Positions 32,010 to 40,629 of a stretch of DNA of 64,000 nucleotides are shown piece by piece (the stretch's first letter is position 1; every line of letters begins with the position of its first letter). A program made the position numbers and the translations under genes. This DNA is from Pseudoxanthomonas yeongjuensis (lineage in GTDB: Bacteria > Pseudomonadota > Gammaproteobacteria > Xanthomonadales > Xanthomonadaceae), in the NCBI RefSeq assembly GCF_010093345.1, contig NZ_PDWT01000001.1, positions 372,001-436,000 of the forward strand, given 5' to 3'. The notes beneath the pieces are model-generated. The model did no database searches. It was not told the DNA's origin and was given only the letters and a program-made list of their open reading frames with translations.

Positions 32010-33197
32010 TCAGCGGATTGGGCGGAAATAGCCGGTGGAACGCTTGGTTTTGCCGCCGGACACCTTCCCGGATGCGCCGGGTCCCGCAAGGTGGCGCCCC
32101 TGCGCTTGCGGAGCTGGCGGAATGCCGCCCGCCGGTCTGGCCGATATCCGCGACGAACCACCGCGACGGACCGACTGCATGCTGGAGACCGAGTTCATGA
32201 TTCCGTCGTCGCGCACCGCGCGTCCCGTATTGAAGAACAGGTTGCCGGTGGCCACGTTGTCGAAACTGTCCGCGCGCAGGTGCAGGCCGAGGTCGAAGGC
32301 GGCGATGCTGTTGCCGGAAACGAGGTTGCCGAACACCAGCGGGCGACGGCTGTTGCCGCGACCCAGCAGGATCGCGGTCTGGCCGAGGCTGAAGTCGTTG
32401 TCGAGGATCCGGTTGTCGTCGACTTGCGGCAATGGCAGCGATCCGGTCGCGCACTTGCCGTTGTAGGCGGGGATCAGGGCGATGCCGTTTTCGTAGCGAT
32501 GGAGGCCATTGTCCCTGACCAGGTTGCCGCGGCTGCCGAACAGGAGGATGCCGAAGCCGCGAGGCAGGCCGCCTTCCATGACATTGCCCGAGATCTCGTT
32601 GCCGCTGGCTCCGTCCATGAGCAGCACGCCACCGCCATGCATCTCGTTGCCGCGGACCAGACTGCCGCCATTGGCCGCACCGCACACGCCGATCAGCGAG
32701 GGCGGGCCTTCGAGCCAGTTGCCGGCGATGACATGGCCGCCGAGCGTGGACCTGCTGCCGGCGTAGGCGGGCAGGAAGAAGCCCCAGCTTTCGAGCAGGT
32801 AGGCGGTGTTGCCGACCAGGGTGACGGCGCGGCTGTCGCTGGCGATCACCGCCGAGCCCAGGTTCCACAACAGCATGCCGTTGACGGTCAGGCGATCGGC
32901 GCGACTCGCGTTGACGCCGACCCGGAAACCGCTGAGGTTGCCGTACAGCAAGGTCACGTCGCTGGCGTCGGCGACGCGGATGCCGTCCATCGAGGCGTTG
33001 CCGCGCACGCTGTAGCCGTTGAAGTCGATGGTCACGCCGGATGTCGCCACGTACAGCGCATAGCCGCCGCCGCTGCAGGAAAGGTCGGCAGTCAGGGTGG
33101 TGTCGCGGGTGATGGCGTCGCCGCAGTACAGCGCAAGCGCATCCGCGTGCCAGCACAGGCCGGCGAGCGACAGGATCAGGGCCAGGATGGATTTCAT
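32010..33197 (-). CDS. Exported parallel beta-helix repeat protein
   Basis: The 395-residue protein has a signal peptide (1-20) and then about 12 beta-helix coils with the N-x-(I/V/L) ladder pattern (TIDFNGYSVRGN, LLYGNLSGF, AVTLVGNTAYLL, NEISGNVMEGG, NRILDNDFSL, NLVSGNSIAA). This right-handed helix is shared by pectate lyase-type and NosD/CASH proteins. Catalytic residues of polysaccharide lyases cannot be recognised, so it may bind or cut polysaccharide. The last 60 residues (RPAGGIPPAPQAQG...) are Pro/Gly/basic and probably disordered. It is upstream of the GGDEF gene on the same strand, 176 bp apart. Confidence 0.78.
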   Translation of the reverse strand: MKSILALILSLAGLCWHADALALYCGDAITRDTTLTADLSCSGGGYALYVATSGVTIDFNGYSVRGNASMDGIRVADASDVTLLYGNLSGFRVGVNASRADRLTVNGMLLWNLGSAVIASDSRAVTLVGNTAYLLESWGFFLPAYAGSRSTLGGHVIAGNWLEGPPSLIGVCGAANGGSLVRGNEMHGGGVLLMDGASGNEISGNVMEGGLPRGFGILLFGSRGNLVRDNGLHRYENGIALIPAYNGKCATGSLPLPQVDDNRILDNDFSLGQTAILLGRGNSRRPLVFGNLVSGNSIAAFDLGLHLRADSFDNVATGNLFFNTGRAVRDDGIMNSVSSMQSVRRGGSSRISARPAGGIPPAPQAQGRHLAGPGASGKVSGGKTKRSTGYFRPIR

Positions 33198-33312
33198 CGT
33201 GGTGTTTTCGCTGGGGTATTAGCCCCTTCAACGCGAAACCGGAACCGATCCGGCCTTGATTGCCTTCACATGACCGACTGCGATTGCGGGACATTGCCGC
33301 ATTTAGCGTTAT

Positions 33313-34443
33313 TCAGCGTTCGAAAGCGGCATCCTCGCAACGACGGTAGCGTTGTTCCACTCGCGTGGCGAACCATTCGGTGGTGAGCTTGCGGGTGATC
33401 TTCGGGCTTTGCAGGGTGATGCGCGGCAGCACTGCGCGAGGCAGTGGCTGTCCATTGCGTTCGGCGAGGGCGAACACGCGCGCGTATACAGCAGTGTCCT
33501 CGAATCCGAAGCGGTCGCCCTGCTCCAGCGCACGCCGGATCGCGGCGTCGCTCATGTCCAACCGGGAACCCAGCGAACGCACCGCCGCTTCGGTCGCGCC
33601 GACCTTGTCGCTGCCATGCAGGATCAGGTCGCCATCGAGGGCAAGCGGGACCCCGGATGCCGCGGTCACCGCGGCCTGGAACGCGGCATTGCGGCTGGCG
33701 TACCAGCCCGCGTTGAAGTCGGCGAAGCGATACAGGTGCCGTTGGTAGGAATTGGGGTAGTCGAGCAGATGGGCGATGCCGAAATAGAGTCCGCCACGAC
33801 GGGTGAACACTTCGTGGCGGATCGAGGCATCGGTCGCATACGGATACGGATGCGCGCTGGCGTGCTGTTCGGCGAAGGCGATGCCGACCTGCATCGGGCC
33901 GCCGGTGCGCACCGGATTGGCGCCGCTGAGCAGGCGCCTGCCCAGCGGCACCCTGCCGATGAAGTCCTCGTACAGGCGGCTCAGTTCGCGCTCGGTGCGC
34001 ACCGACTGCAGCCGCTGCTGGTAGCTCTTGCCGCCAGGCGAGGGCAGCTGCAGCGCGGCGCTGACCAGCAGTTTCGGCAGGTGATGCTGCGCGGCACGGC
34101 GATCGATCTCGCCGCGCGCGATCCGGCCCAGGCCCGGTACTTCGGGATCGGCCTTGAAACCGGATTCCTGCGCGGCCACCGCCAGTGCGGCGCACAGGTT
34201 CTCGCTGCTGGGAGGAATGTCGAGCAGCTGAAAGGCGGACTGGATATCGGTCGCCCAGCCTTCGCGATCCGCGGTGTCCCTGGGCAGTAGCCGCACCAGT
34301 TGCGCGCGTACTTCGGCGGGGCTGCGCGGTGGTGCCTGCACCCGCTGTTGCGTGGCACAGCCGGCCAGCAACGCGAGCAGGGCCAGGAATTGCAGCGCAC
34401 GCCAACGGTGCGCGGATTTTGCCGGGCAAGCGGACAGATCCAT
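33313..34443 (-). CDS. DUF1615-family lipoprotein
   Basis: The 376-residue protein has a signal sequence ending in the lipobox LLAGC and is probably an outer-membrane lipoprotein. The sequence follows the DUF1615 family: LDIPPSSENLCAALAVAAQESGFKADPEVPGLG, RIARGEIDRRAAQHH, GPMQVGIAFAEQHA and YFGIAHLLDYPNSYQRHLYRFADFNAGWYASRNAAFQ. The E-S-G-F and Y-x-D-F-N-A-G patterns recall lysozyme-like folds, so peptidoglycan cleavage is a fair hypothesis. It follows the DUF2789 gene with a 7-bp gap and is probably co-transcribed. ATG 34443 is chosen; 34467 would overlap the upstream gene. Confidence 0.82.
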   Translation of the reverse strand: MDLSACPAKSAHRWRALQFLALLALLAGCATQQRVQAPPRSPAEVRAQLVRLLPRDTADREGWATDIQSAFQLLDIPPSSENLCAALAVAAQESGFKADPEVPGLGRIARGEIDRRAAQHHLPKLLVSAALQLPSPGGKSYQQRLQSVRTERELSRLYEDFIGRVPLGRRLLSGANPVRTGGPMQVGIAFAEQHASAHPYPYATDASIRHEVFTRRGGLYFGIAHLLDYPNSYQRHLYRFADFNAGWYASRNAAFQAAVTAASGVPLALDGDLILHGSDKVGATEAAVRSLGSRLDMSDAAIRRALEQGDRFGFEDTAVYARVFALAERNGQPLPRAVLPRITLQSPKITRKLTTEWFATRVEQRYRRCEDAAFER

Positions 34444-34450
34444 GCCTGTG

Positions 34451-34693
34451 TCAGCGGGGCGCGGCATGCAGGGCCACGTTCAGGCGGTCCACCACCATCG
34501 CCCAGTCGGCATCGTCCTGGCGTTCCTCTCGCAGCAGCTGTGCCTGCGCCGGCGACCAGAACGGCGCGTCTTCCAGGCGCATGCCATCGGGCAGGGGCGA
34601 ATGCGTGGCGATGAAGACCTGGATGCCGGCATTGTCGTCGGCCAGTCCCAACTGGGCGAACAGCTGCGAAAACGGATGCACGCTCGGTTCCAT
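34451..34693 (-). CDS. DUF2789 family small protein
   Basis: The 80-residue helical protein matches DUF2789: HPFSQLFAQLGLADDNAGIQVFIATHSPLPDGMRLEDAPFWSPAQAQLLREERQDDADWA. GGAGCATGGCC gives the best spacing to the ATG at 34693; 34699 is an alternative. The family is widespread in Gammaproteobacteria and has no known function. It probably forms an operon with the DUF1615 lipoprotein gene downstream. Confidence 0.82.
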   Translation of the reverse strand: MEPSVHPFSQLFAQLGLADDNAGIQVFIATHSPLPDGMRLEDAPFWSPAQAQLLREERQDDADWAMVVDRLNVALHAAPR

Positions 34694-34990
34694 GGCCATG
34701 CTCCAGCAGGAAAGAAGTGTCAGCTTGATGACGCACAGGTTAAACCGTTGCGATACTGGATAGTCGATAGAGGCAGCGCAACATGCCGCCATGCTGGTGC
34801 CGTGCGCAGGCGCCGGAATTTTGCCCGTGCGTCGCGCATGCGTTAGCGTGTGCTCTCGTCGAAGCACGGTCATGGAGATGGATATAGTGGATTCCAATAC
34901 GCGAAGTGCCTTGCCGCCGGGGTCCTGCAGGGGCGGAAACCGCGGGTGAGCGTTCGCCGTGGCTCGCCCCTGCCGATGCAGGGATCGCTC

Positions 34991-35548
34991 ATGGGCATGG
35001 AGGCGGTGCCGGAAACCGGCAGCCTGTTCCTTGGCGTATTCCCGCCCCCCGCTGCCTGCGAAGCCATCGCCGTCGGGAGCGACGCCCTGCGCGTGGAGCA
35101 TTCGCTGGTCGGCCAGCCGATCAAGTCCAATCGCCTGCACGCGACCCTGCATTACCTGGGCGAACACGCGATCGAGCGCGGCGACATCATCGACAAGGCT
35201 TGCGTCGCGGCATCGCGGGTGGCCCATGCCGGATTCGGAATGACCCTGGCCAGCGCTTCCAGCTTCTCGACCCGCAACGACCGGCATCCTTGCGTACTGC
35301 TATGCCCGGAAGAGCGCCCGCCGATCCACGGCCTGTGGCGCGAGCTTGGCAACCAGTTGATGGCGGTGGGGTTGGGGCGCTACCTGAAGCGCGATTTCGT
35401 TCCGCACGTCACCGTGCTGTACGACAGCCGGGTGCTGATCCCGCAAGCCATCGAGCCGGTGCGCTGGCAGGTTCAGGATTTCTCGTTGGTACGCAGCCAG
35501 CCGGGCAGGAACGACTACGAATTCCTCGCCACCTGGGCGCTGCGTTGA
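34991..35548 (+). CDS. 2'-5' RNA ligase (ThpR/LigT)-like protein
   Basis: The 185-residue protein has the 2H phosphoesterase layout with two H-x-T/S-h motifs: NRLHATLHYLGEHAI and DFVPHVTVLYDSR. Family members act as cyclic phosphodiesterases or 2'-5' RNA ligases; bacterial ThpR opens 2',3'-cyclic phosphates. The first ATGs of the open frame (34850 on) lack a ribosome-binding site; AGGGA precedes ATG 34991, which also agrees with the start of the fold (SLFLGVFPPPAACEAI). It is monocistronic and convergent with the transglutaminase/TPR gene. Confidence 0.85.
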   Translation: MGMEAVPETGSLFLGVFPPPAACEAIAVGSDALRVEHSLVGQPIKSNRLHATLHYLGEHAIERGDIIDKACVAASRVAHAGFGMTLASASSFSTRNDRHPCVLLCPEERPPIHGLWRELGNQLMAVGLGRYLKRDFVPHVTVLYDSRVLIPQAIEPVRWQVQDFSLVRSQPGRNDYEFLATWALR

Positions 35549-35564
35549 CCGTCGTGGGCGGCTT

Positions 35565-36635
35565 TCACGGCGAAGCCCGCAGCTGTTCCAGCCTGGCCTG
35601 GTAGGACGCGCGGGAATCCCCGTCCCTGGCCAGCGAAAGCGCGCGCTCCAGCGCTTTACGGGCGCGACGCGGGTCGCCGTCGAGCAAATACGCACGAGCC
35701 AGTCCCGAATAGAACCGGTGTTCACCGTCATGCAACCGGATAGCACGCAGATAGCGCTCCACCGCGTGCGCGCCATCGCCCCGTTTCTCGTATTCCACTG
35801 CCAGCAGGAAATGGTGGAAAGGATCCTTTTGCTCCACTTTCTCCAACCGCTTGCGCAGCAGCGCCTCGCGTCCGCGGTCGCCGCTGCGTTGGTACAGGCC
35901 GACCAGGTTGAACAACGCCGAGGCATTGTCCGGGTCAAGCCTCAACGCAGTGAGGTAGGCGCGTTCGGCGCCGCTCCTGTCCCCGCTGCGCAGGCGCAGC
36001 ACGCCGGTGTTGCTCCAGGTGGTGGGATAGTCCGGATCCAGTTCCAGGGCGATGGCGGCGTGGGCCAGTGCGGCAGGCATCCGCTGTTCGGACAGCAACA
36101 CGACCGCGCGGTTGTTGTAGTACTGGGCCAGCGCACGCTGCATCGAGATCCGTTTGGCTGGACGGCGGGCGATCACGGAATCGCCGCCCACGTCCACCAG
36201 ATAGTGCCGCCTGCCGACGTGCACGCGCACGTTGACATGATTGCTGCGGTAGACGATGTCGCCGAGCTGCTGCCAAGACAGGATTTCCTCGATTTCCTGC
36301 GGGTACGCCTCCAGCCCGGCGAGGCGCGCCAGGGCGAGGAACACCAGGGTGTAGGTGACGCAGTTGGCTTGCCGGTCGAGATAGGCCTCGGCCACGGTGC
36401 GGGTGGCGTCTTCCCGGTATTGCAGGCCCAGGCCGCGTTCGCCATCGTCCATGAACCGCACCAGCCGCTGCAGCCGGTCCAGGTCGCCGCGGGCCGGGTC
36501 GATCACTTCCGCCTGCAGTTGCGCCTGCAGCGGCGGCGGCACCGCCATGCCCTGCCCGGGCGTTGGCGGCACGGCTTCCGGTACCGCCACGGGGACGGGC
36601 AGTGCCAGGGCCGCAACAAGTACCCAGACGATCAT
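35565..36635 (-). CDS. Exported transglutaminase-like protein with TPR repeats
   Basis: The 356-residue protein has a short signal peptide, then a transglutaminase-like papain-fold domain: ANCVTYTLVFLALARLAG carries the Cys, HVNVRVHVGRRHYLVDVGG the His and Asp. At least three tetratricopeptide repeats follow (about residues 180-345, e.g. NNRAVVLLSEQRMPAALAHAAIALELDPDYPTTWSNTGVL). Periplasmic proteins of this composition are thought to cleave or bind peptides and to scaffold complexes. The catalytic triad looks complete. It has no operon partner. Confidence 0.85.
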   Translation of the reverse strand: MIVWVLVAALALPVPVAVPEAVPPTPGQGMAVPPPLQAQLQAEVIDPARGDLDRLQRLVRFMDDGERGLGLQYREDATRTVAEAYLDRQANCVTYTLVFLALARLAGLEAYPQEIEEILSWQQLGDIVYRSNHVNVRVHVGRRHYLVDVGGDSVIARRPAKRISMQRALAQYYNNRAVVLLSEQRMPAALAHAAIALELDPDYPTTWSNTGVLRLRSGDRSGAERAYLTALRLDPDNASALFNLVGLYQRSGDRGREALLRKRLEKVEQKDPFHHFLLAVEYEKRGDGAHAVERYLRAIRLHDGEHRFYSGLARAYLLDGDPRRARKALERALSLARDGDSRASYQARLEQLRASP

Positions 36636-36717
36636 CCGCAGGCCTCCGCACCAGCAGCGGGAATGTCGGTCCGGAGTCTAGACCTTCGTGCCTGCCGACC
36701 TGCCTGGGAAGGCGGAT

Positions 36718-36882
36718 TCACATGGCGACGCGGTGCGCGATCCCGACGTCCAGCTTCTCCGTCCGCATCATCGCCGCAATGGCTTTGCGCGGATTGTCGG
36801 CAGCGGAATCGGGCAGGCCCGCCGACACCGCCGAGCCGGACGACGGACCAGAGGACGTGGAATCGGCATGTGCCGCCCCCAT
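36718..36882 (-). CDS. Small hypothetical protein
   Basis: The 54-residue frame begins MGAAHADSTSSGPSSGSAVS and has a plausible folded end (DNPRKAIAAMMRTEKLDVGI, then AHRVAM). The disordered Ser/Gly/Ala start and the amphipathic end look protein-like, and it is divergent from the zinc-finger gene at 36943. The ribosome-binding site is weak (AGAGTCGATGAC). I know no family. It could be a chance frame. Confidence 0.35.
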   Translation of the reverse strand: MGAAHADSTSSGPSSGSAVSAGLPDSAADNPRKAIAAMMRTEKLDVGIAHRVAM

Positions 36883-36942
36883 GTCATCGACTCTGGCGGG
36901 GGTTATCCTCGCCCCACCTCGGACACAGAACGGGAGGCCGAC

Positions 36943-37209
36943 ATGGCAACCGGATGGGCCGGCGATGGCGCCGTGCAGGACCAGATCGACGCGACGGTGA
37001 AGGACGGGATCAAGCGTGCGCGCAGCCAATTGCCGCAAGGGCCCGGCCTTGAGCGTTGCGAAGAATGCGATGCGCCGATCCCCGAGGCGAGGCGCAAGGC
37101 GGTGCCCGGGGTGAAACTGTGCGTGGCCTGCCAGCAGGCGCACGACGAGGAAGACGGCGCCCATAGCGGCTACAACCGCCGCGGCAGCAAGGACAGCCAG
37201 TTGCGTTGA
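36943..37209 (+). CDS. DksA/TraR-type zinc-finger protein (YbiI-like)
   Basis: The 88-residue protein ends in a four-Cys zinc finger, CEEC-(17)-CVAC in RCEECDAPIPEARRKAVPGV then KLCVACQ, as in the DksA/TraR family. The coiled-coil arm of DksA is missing, and the short N-terminal helix (VQDQIDATVKDGIKRARSQL) matches the small YbiI-like group. DksA binds the RNA polymerase secondary channel; whether this short form does is unknown. GGGAGGCCGAC is a good ribosome-binding site. Confidence 0.88.
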   Translation: MATGWAGDGAVQDQIDATVKDGIKRARSQLPQGPGLERCEECDAPIPEARRKAVPGVKLCVACQQAHDEEDGAHSGYNRRGSKDSQLR

Positions 37210-37273
37210 GCGGGACTCGCGTTTTGGTTGCTTTGGTTGAAGAAAGGCGCGATGAAAGATTAGGCTGGCATCC

Positions 37274-37882
37274 ATGCCTACTTCAATGATCGTCGTCGAC
37301 GACTTCCTCGACAACGCCCACGCGCTGCGCGAAGCAGCGCTGCGCCTGACCTATCCGCCGCAGGCGGGGATGTTCCCGGGGCGCAATTCGGTCGAGCGCA
37401 TCGACATCGACGGCCTGGCCCAGCAATGCTCGCGCCTGGTCGGCGAGCCGCTGCAAGCCATGCCGCCTCCGCAGGCGCACGCCAAGAGCCGCATCACCCT
37501 GGCCGCGGACCAGGGCCAGGCCAAGGTCCATGTCGATGCCGCGCACTGGTCCGGCATCCTTTACCTGAGCAGGCCCGAGGATTGCCGCGGCGGCACCGAG
37601 TTCTTCCGCCACCTGCCGACCAACACGGATCGCGCGCCTTACAGCGATGCGGAAGCCGCGACTTTGGGATTCGCGTCGGCCAAGGGCATGGTCGATGAGA
37701 TCCTCGACCGCGACAGCCTCGACGATACGAAGTGGGAATTGACCCAGCGCGTGCCGATGCGCTTCAACCGCCTGCTGTTGCTGCGTCCGTGGCTGTGGCA
37801 TACCGCCGGCGAGAATTTCGGCGACACCCTGGAGAACGGAAGGCTGGTGTACCTGATGTTCTTCGCTTCGGCGCAACGCTGA
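37274..37882 (+). CDS. DUF6445-family protein (2OG-dioxygenase-like)
   Basis: The 202-residue protein matches DUF6445, found in many Xanthomonadales and marine bacteria, often near tryptophan halogenases. The jelly-roll has VHVDAAHWSGILYLSRP, the H-x-D type iron-binding element, and LLLLRPWLWHTAGENFG, with the distal His. The start (MIVVDDFLDNAHALREAALRL) is typical. No halogenase is nearby here. The family is thought to be 2-oxoglutarate/Fe(II)-dependent, but no substrate is known. It is monocistronic. Confidence 0.8.
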   Translation: MPTSMIVVDDFLDNAHALREAALRLTYPPQAGMFPGRNSVERIDIDGLAQQCSRLVGEPLQAMPPPQAHAKSRITLAADQGQAKVHVDAAHWSGILYLSRPEDCRGGTEFFRHLPTNTDRAPYSDAEAATLGFASAKGMVDEILDRDSLDDTKWELTQRVPMRFNRLLLLRPWLWHTAGENFGDTLENGRLVYLMFFASAQR

Positions 37883-37967
37883 CTCCGTAGGCGTACCCCT
37901 TGGGCGCGATGCCTTTCGTCGGGTCGCGTAAAAGAGCATCGCGGCCAAGGTCCGCTCCAGCAGGATT

Positions 37968-37998
37968 GTAGGAGCGCCCCTTGGGCGCGATGCCTTTC
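37968..37998 (+). repeat. Single GTAG half element
   Basis: GTAGGAGCGCCCCTTGGGCGCGATG is a variant GTAG hairpin with an inner GCGCCCCTTGGGCGC stem. A degenerate neighbour lies at 37893-37920. Confidence 0.65.
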
Positions 37999-38010
37999 GA
38001 CCGATATAAA

Positions 38011-38035
38011 AAACGCCCGGCATCGCCGGGCGTTT
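38011..38035. terminator. Bidirectional hairpin terminator
   Basis: AAACGCCCGGC-ATC-GCCGGGCGTTT is a perfect 11-bp stem with a TAAAAAA run before it and CGTTT after. It lies between two convergent genes and can end both. Confidence 0.8.
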
Positions 38036-38056
38036 CGTTTCAAGCCATTGCGTGGA

Positions 38057-39508
38057 TCAATCGAGTAATTGCAGCCCCAGGATCAGGCCCAGCACGCCGG
38101 CCAGTATCGTGTAATTGCCGTCGCTGCCACGGTTGCCGTAACGGTATCGGCTGTAGTAGCCATCCTCGTAGCCGCGCTGGAAGCCCTGGCGGAAGTAGTA
38201 GTTGTACTGGTCCTGTTCCAGGTAATAGCCGTTGTAGCCGTAGTTGGCATCTTCATAGGCATAGCTGTTGCGGTAGTCGCTGCGCCAGCCGTCCTCGCGG
38301 TCGGCGCGGCCGGCGCGCAGGCCTTCCTGGTAGCCGTAGTTCACGGCCTGGTTCATCAGGTCGCGGCCGTAGCGGTTGGTCTGGTAGTAGCGGCCGCCGT
38401 AGTTGTAGCGGTAGCTGGCCGGTGTGTAGTAGTACGGGTCGTTGTAATAGTTGTAGTTGCGCGCGCTGAAGCGCTGCTGCTGCTCGCGCAGGCGGTTGTA
38501 GTACTGCTGCTGGTAGCGGTACTGCGAATTACGACGTTGCTGCTGCAGCTGGCGGGCATAGCGCTGTTCCTGCTCGCGGCGGTCGCTGCGCTGGCGGTCC
38601 AGGCGATAGCGTTCGGCGCGCTGGCGTTCCTCGCGGATGCGACGTTCCTGTTGATCGCGGCTCAGGCGATTCTGTTCGTTGCGACGTTCATCGTCACGCC
38701 TGGCGTCACGGCGACCGGCCTGGTTGCCACCGGTGACCCGTGCGGGCTGTCCCTGTGCCTGGCGTTGCTGGCGGAGCAGCTCGGCGTTGCGCGCGGCCTG
38801 CTGGCGCGGGTCGCCGCTGCGGACGCGTTCGCCCTGGCGTTGCGCCTGCTGGCGATGCTGTTGCTCGCGCTGGGTTTGCTCGCGCTGGGTTTGCGCGCGT
38901 TGCGCGTTCTGGCGAGCTTCGGCTTGCTGGCGCAAGGCACGCTGTTGGTCCTCGTTACGGCGCTCGTTCTGTTGACGCGCGCCTTGACGCTGGGCCTGCT
39001 GGCGCTGGGCCTGTTCGCGTTGGTTGTTCAAGCGTTCCTGCTGCTGACGCTGGGCATTCTGGCGCGCTTCTGCCTGCTGGCGTTGGGCATTGGCGCGTTG
39101 CTGTTGCTGCTGGCGCTGGGCCTGTTGCTGGCGCGCAGCGTTCTGCCGGGTTTCGGCCTGCTGGCGTTGGACGCTGGCGTTGCGTTCCTGCTGCTGGCGC
39201 TGAGCGTTCTGGCGCGCTTCTGCCTGCTGGCGCTGGGCACCCTGGCGTGCGCTTTGTTGATGCTGGGCTTCGGCGCGTTGCTGTTGCTGCCGACGCTGTG
39301 CCTGTTGGGCCTGCTCCTGGCGCGCAGTGTTCTGCTGGGCCTGCTGGCGACGCTGGTCGGCCTTGGCCTTGTTCTCGTCCTGCTGCTCCTTGTTGTCGCG
39401 GTCGCGACCACCGCGATCCTGCGCGGTGGCGGCCGAACCCATTCCAAGCGCAAGCGCGGCGCCTAGCGCAACGGACCAGAGTGTCTGTTGGCGTGGGGAG
39501 AGTTTCAT
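38057..39508 (-). CDS. Exported Gln/Arg-rich low-complexity protein
   Basis: The 483-residue protein has a signal peptide (1-29, cleavage near TAQ-DRGG). Residues about 40-300 are nearly all Gln, Arg, Ala and Glu in imperfect tandem units such as QQAEARQNAQRQQQER, predicted as long charged helices or disorder. Next comes a Tyr/Arg/Asn-rich region (YNYYNDPYYYTPASYRYNYG), two copies of a GxxxGxxD-like motif (YGYQEGLRAGRADR and FRQGFQRGYEDGY) and a C-terminal hydrophobic helix (TILAGVLGLILGLQLLD) that may anchor it. I recognise no enzyme. An envelope or nucleic-acid-binding polymer-like role is a guess. The opposite strand has a long open frame that is only a shadow. Confidence 0.78.
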   Translation of the reverse strand: MKLSPRQQTLWSVALGAALALGMGSAATAQDRGGRDRDNKEQQDENKAKADQRRQQAQQNTARQEQAQQAQRRQQQQRAEAQHQQSARQGAQRQQAEARQNAQRQQQERNASVQRQQAETRQNAARQQQAQRQQQQQRANAQRQQAEARQNAQRQQQERLNNQREQAQRQQAQRQGARQQNERRNEDQQRALRQQAEARQNAQRAQTQREQTQREQQHRQQAQRQGERVRSGDPRQQAARNAELLRQQRQAQGQPARVTGGNQAGRRDARRDDERRNEQNRLSRDQQERRIREERQRAERYRLDRQRSDRREQEQRYARQLQQQRRNSQYRYQQQYYNRLREQQQRFSARNYNYYNDPYYYTPASYRYNYGGRYYQTNRYGRDLMNQAVNYGYQEGLRAGRADREDGWRSDYRNSYAYEDANYGYNGYYLEQDQYNYYFRQGFQRGYEDGYYSRYRYGNRGSDGNYTILAGVLGLILGLQLLD

Positions 39509-40193
39509 GTCGGTTACCTTGCTTGGACTACCAACGATGTAGTTGGCCTGCGCCTAGTTATAGATCGGCGCGATGAATGGCTTCTGAGGCGATCCGGTGC
39601 TATTTAGCTGGCGGAAGGCGTAAACGGTTACATATACGCAAGGGATCTGGAACGCTGCGTTTTCCTGCAACCACGAGCAACGATTGTCGGAGTGCGTGCG
39701 CTCACAGCAACATGCTGGCGCCACCGACGGCTCAAGGCCGCAGGTGCGGTTGCAACCCCAGGCGGCGCAGGACGACCTGGAGGCGGACGCGCGCTGCAAC
39801 TCTGGCCGCAGCCGGCTGGGTCGACGTTGCAGCGCGCCGCCCTCGACCCAGTGCGCATGGGTGATGGCCTACGCCCGGATCGGATAGAACGGGATTCGGT
39901 TGCCATCGCTTTCATCGTCGTAGTCGAAGACCACGCTCTTCCTGGCCTGTGTCGCATCGATCGCCGCACAGGCCGCGGATCACCAGCAGGCGGCCGCGAT
40001 CCGTTATGTCGCGTGGCCGAAAGCGTGACCGCCGGCGTGGAATGCGCCGATGGCGGCGGACGTGCGTCGGTCCGGTGCGGAAGGCGGGCAGGGTGGATGC
40101 TAGCCTGTGCCGATGCGCCGCGCCGCTGCCTGGTCGACAATGCGTACCTCCGATCCGCGCCGTGCCGGCGCCGCAAACGTGCAAGGAATCCCG
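39509..40193. other. Intergenic region, possible gene debris
   Basis: No complete gene is seen in these 685 bp. On the minus strand 39869-39979 reads SAACAAIDATQARKSVVFDY, then DDESDGNRIPFYPIRA and stop, which looks like the end of a real protein but has an in-frame TGA just upstream and no start codon. Other frames are Cys- or Arg-rich and not protein-like. The promoter of the Gln/Arg-rich gene should lie near 39509-39600, where AT content rises. Confidence 0.4.
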
Positions 40194-40553
40194 ATGCGTA
40201 GTCCGTTCCCACCTTCCTGGCTGCTCGCCGTGCTTGCCGCGACCGGATTCACGGCCATGGCCGGGCCTGTATCGGCACAGGAGACCGCGCCAGCCGCCAC
40301 CGCATCGCCGATCCGCTACTCCGGTGGCGACGGTCTGACCCTCAAGAAATCCATCGTCATCGCGGGTGCGGTGAGCACCGGCGCAGGCGAGGCGGCGGAA
40401 CTTGACTGGATCCGCGAACATCATCCGGGCGCGGTCTTCCAGTCCCGCGGGCGGATCACCGGCCCGCCGCATTACGATGTGGTCACGGTGAAGCTGGCCA
40501 GTGGCGCGCTGATGGACCTGCATTTCGATATTTCCGGGTTCTTCGGCAAGTGA
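40194..40553 (+). CDS. Small exported protein, unknown function
   Basis: The 119-residue protein has a signal peptide (1-28, cleavage after SAQ or VSA). The mature part reads SPIRYSGGDGLTLKKSIVIA, then GAVSTGAGEAAELDWIREHH and DVVTVKLASGALMDLHFDIS, a compact alpha/beta pattern. Similar short periplasmic proteins occur in Xanthomonadales; none that I recall has a known role. AAGGAATCCCG is a good ribosome-binding site. CsaA follows 76 bp downstream on the same strand and might be co-transcribed. Confidence 0.7.
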   Translation: MRSPFPPSWLLAVLAATGFTAMAGPVSAQETAPAATASPIRYSGGDGLTLKKSIVIAGAVSTGAGEAAELDWIREHHPGAVFQSRGRITGPPHYDVVTVKLASGALMDLHFDISGFFGK

Positions 40554-40629
40554 CAGACGGGCATCGCTGCCTCTGGCAGCGCGTCCGGAAAGCGGTTGTC
40601 GGGGGAAGGAAACAGGGAGGACAAGACCG

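Noticed and set aside
32091-33386. 431-residue plus-strand open frame
   Set aside because: It is antisense to the beta-helix protein gene and its composition is that of a mirrored frame.
38069-39466. 465-residue Leu/Ala/Val-rich open frame on the plus strand
   Set aside because: It is the exact antisense of the Gln/Arg-rich repeat gene. CAG/CGC codons read backwards give CTG/GCG, so a long hydrophobic frame arises by base composition. It has no ribosome-binding site.
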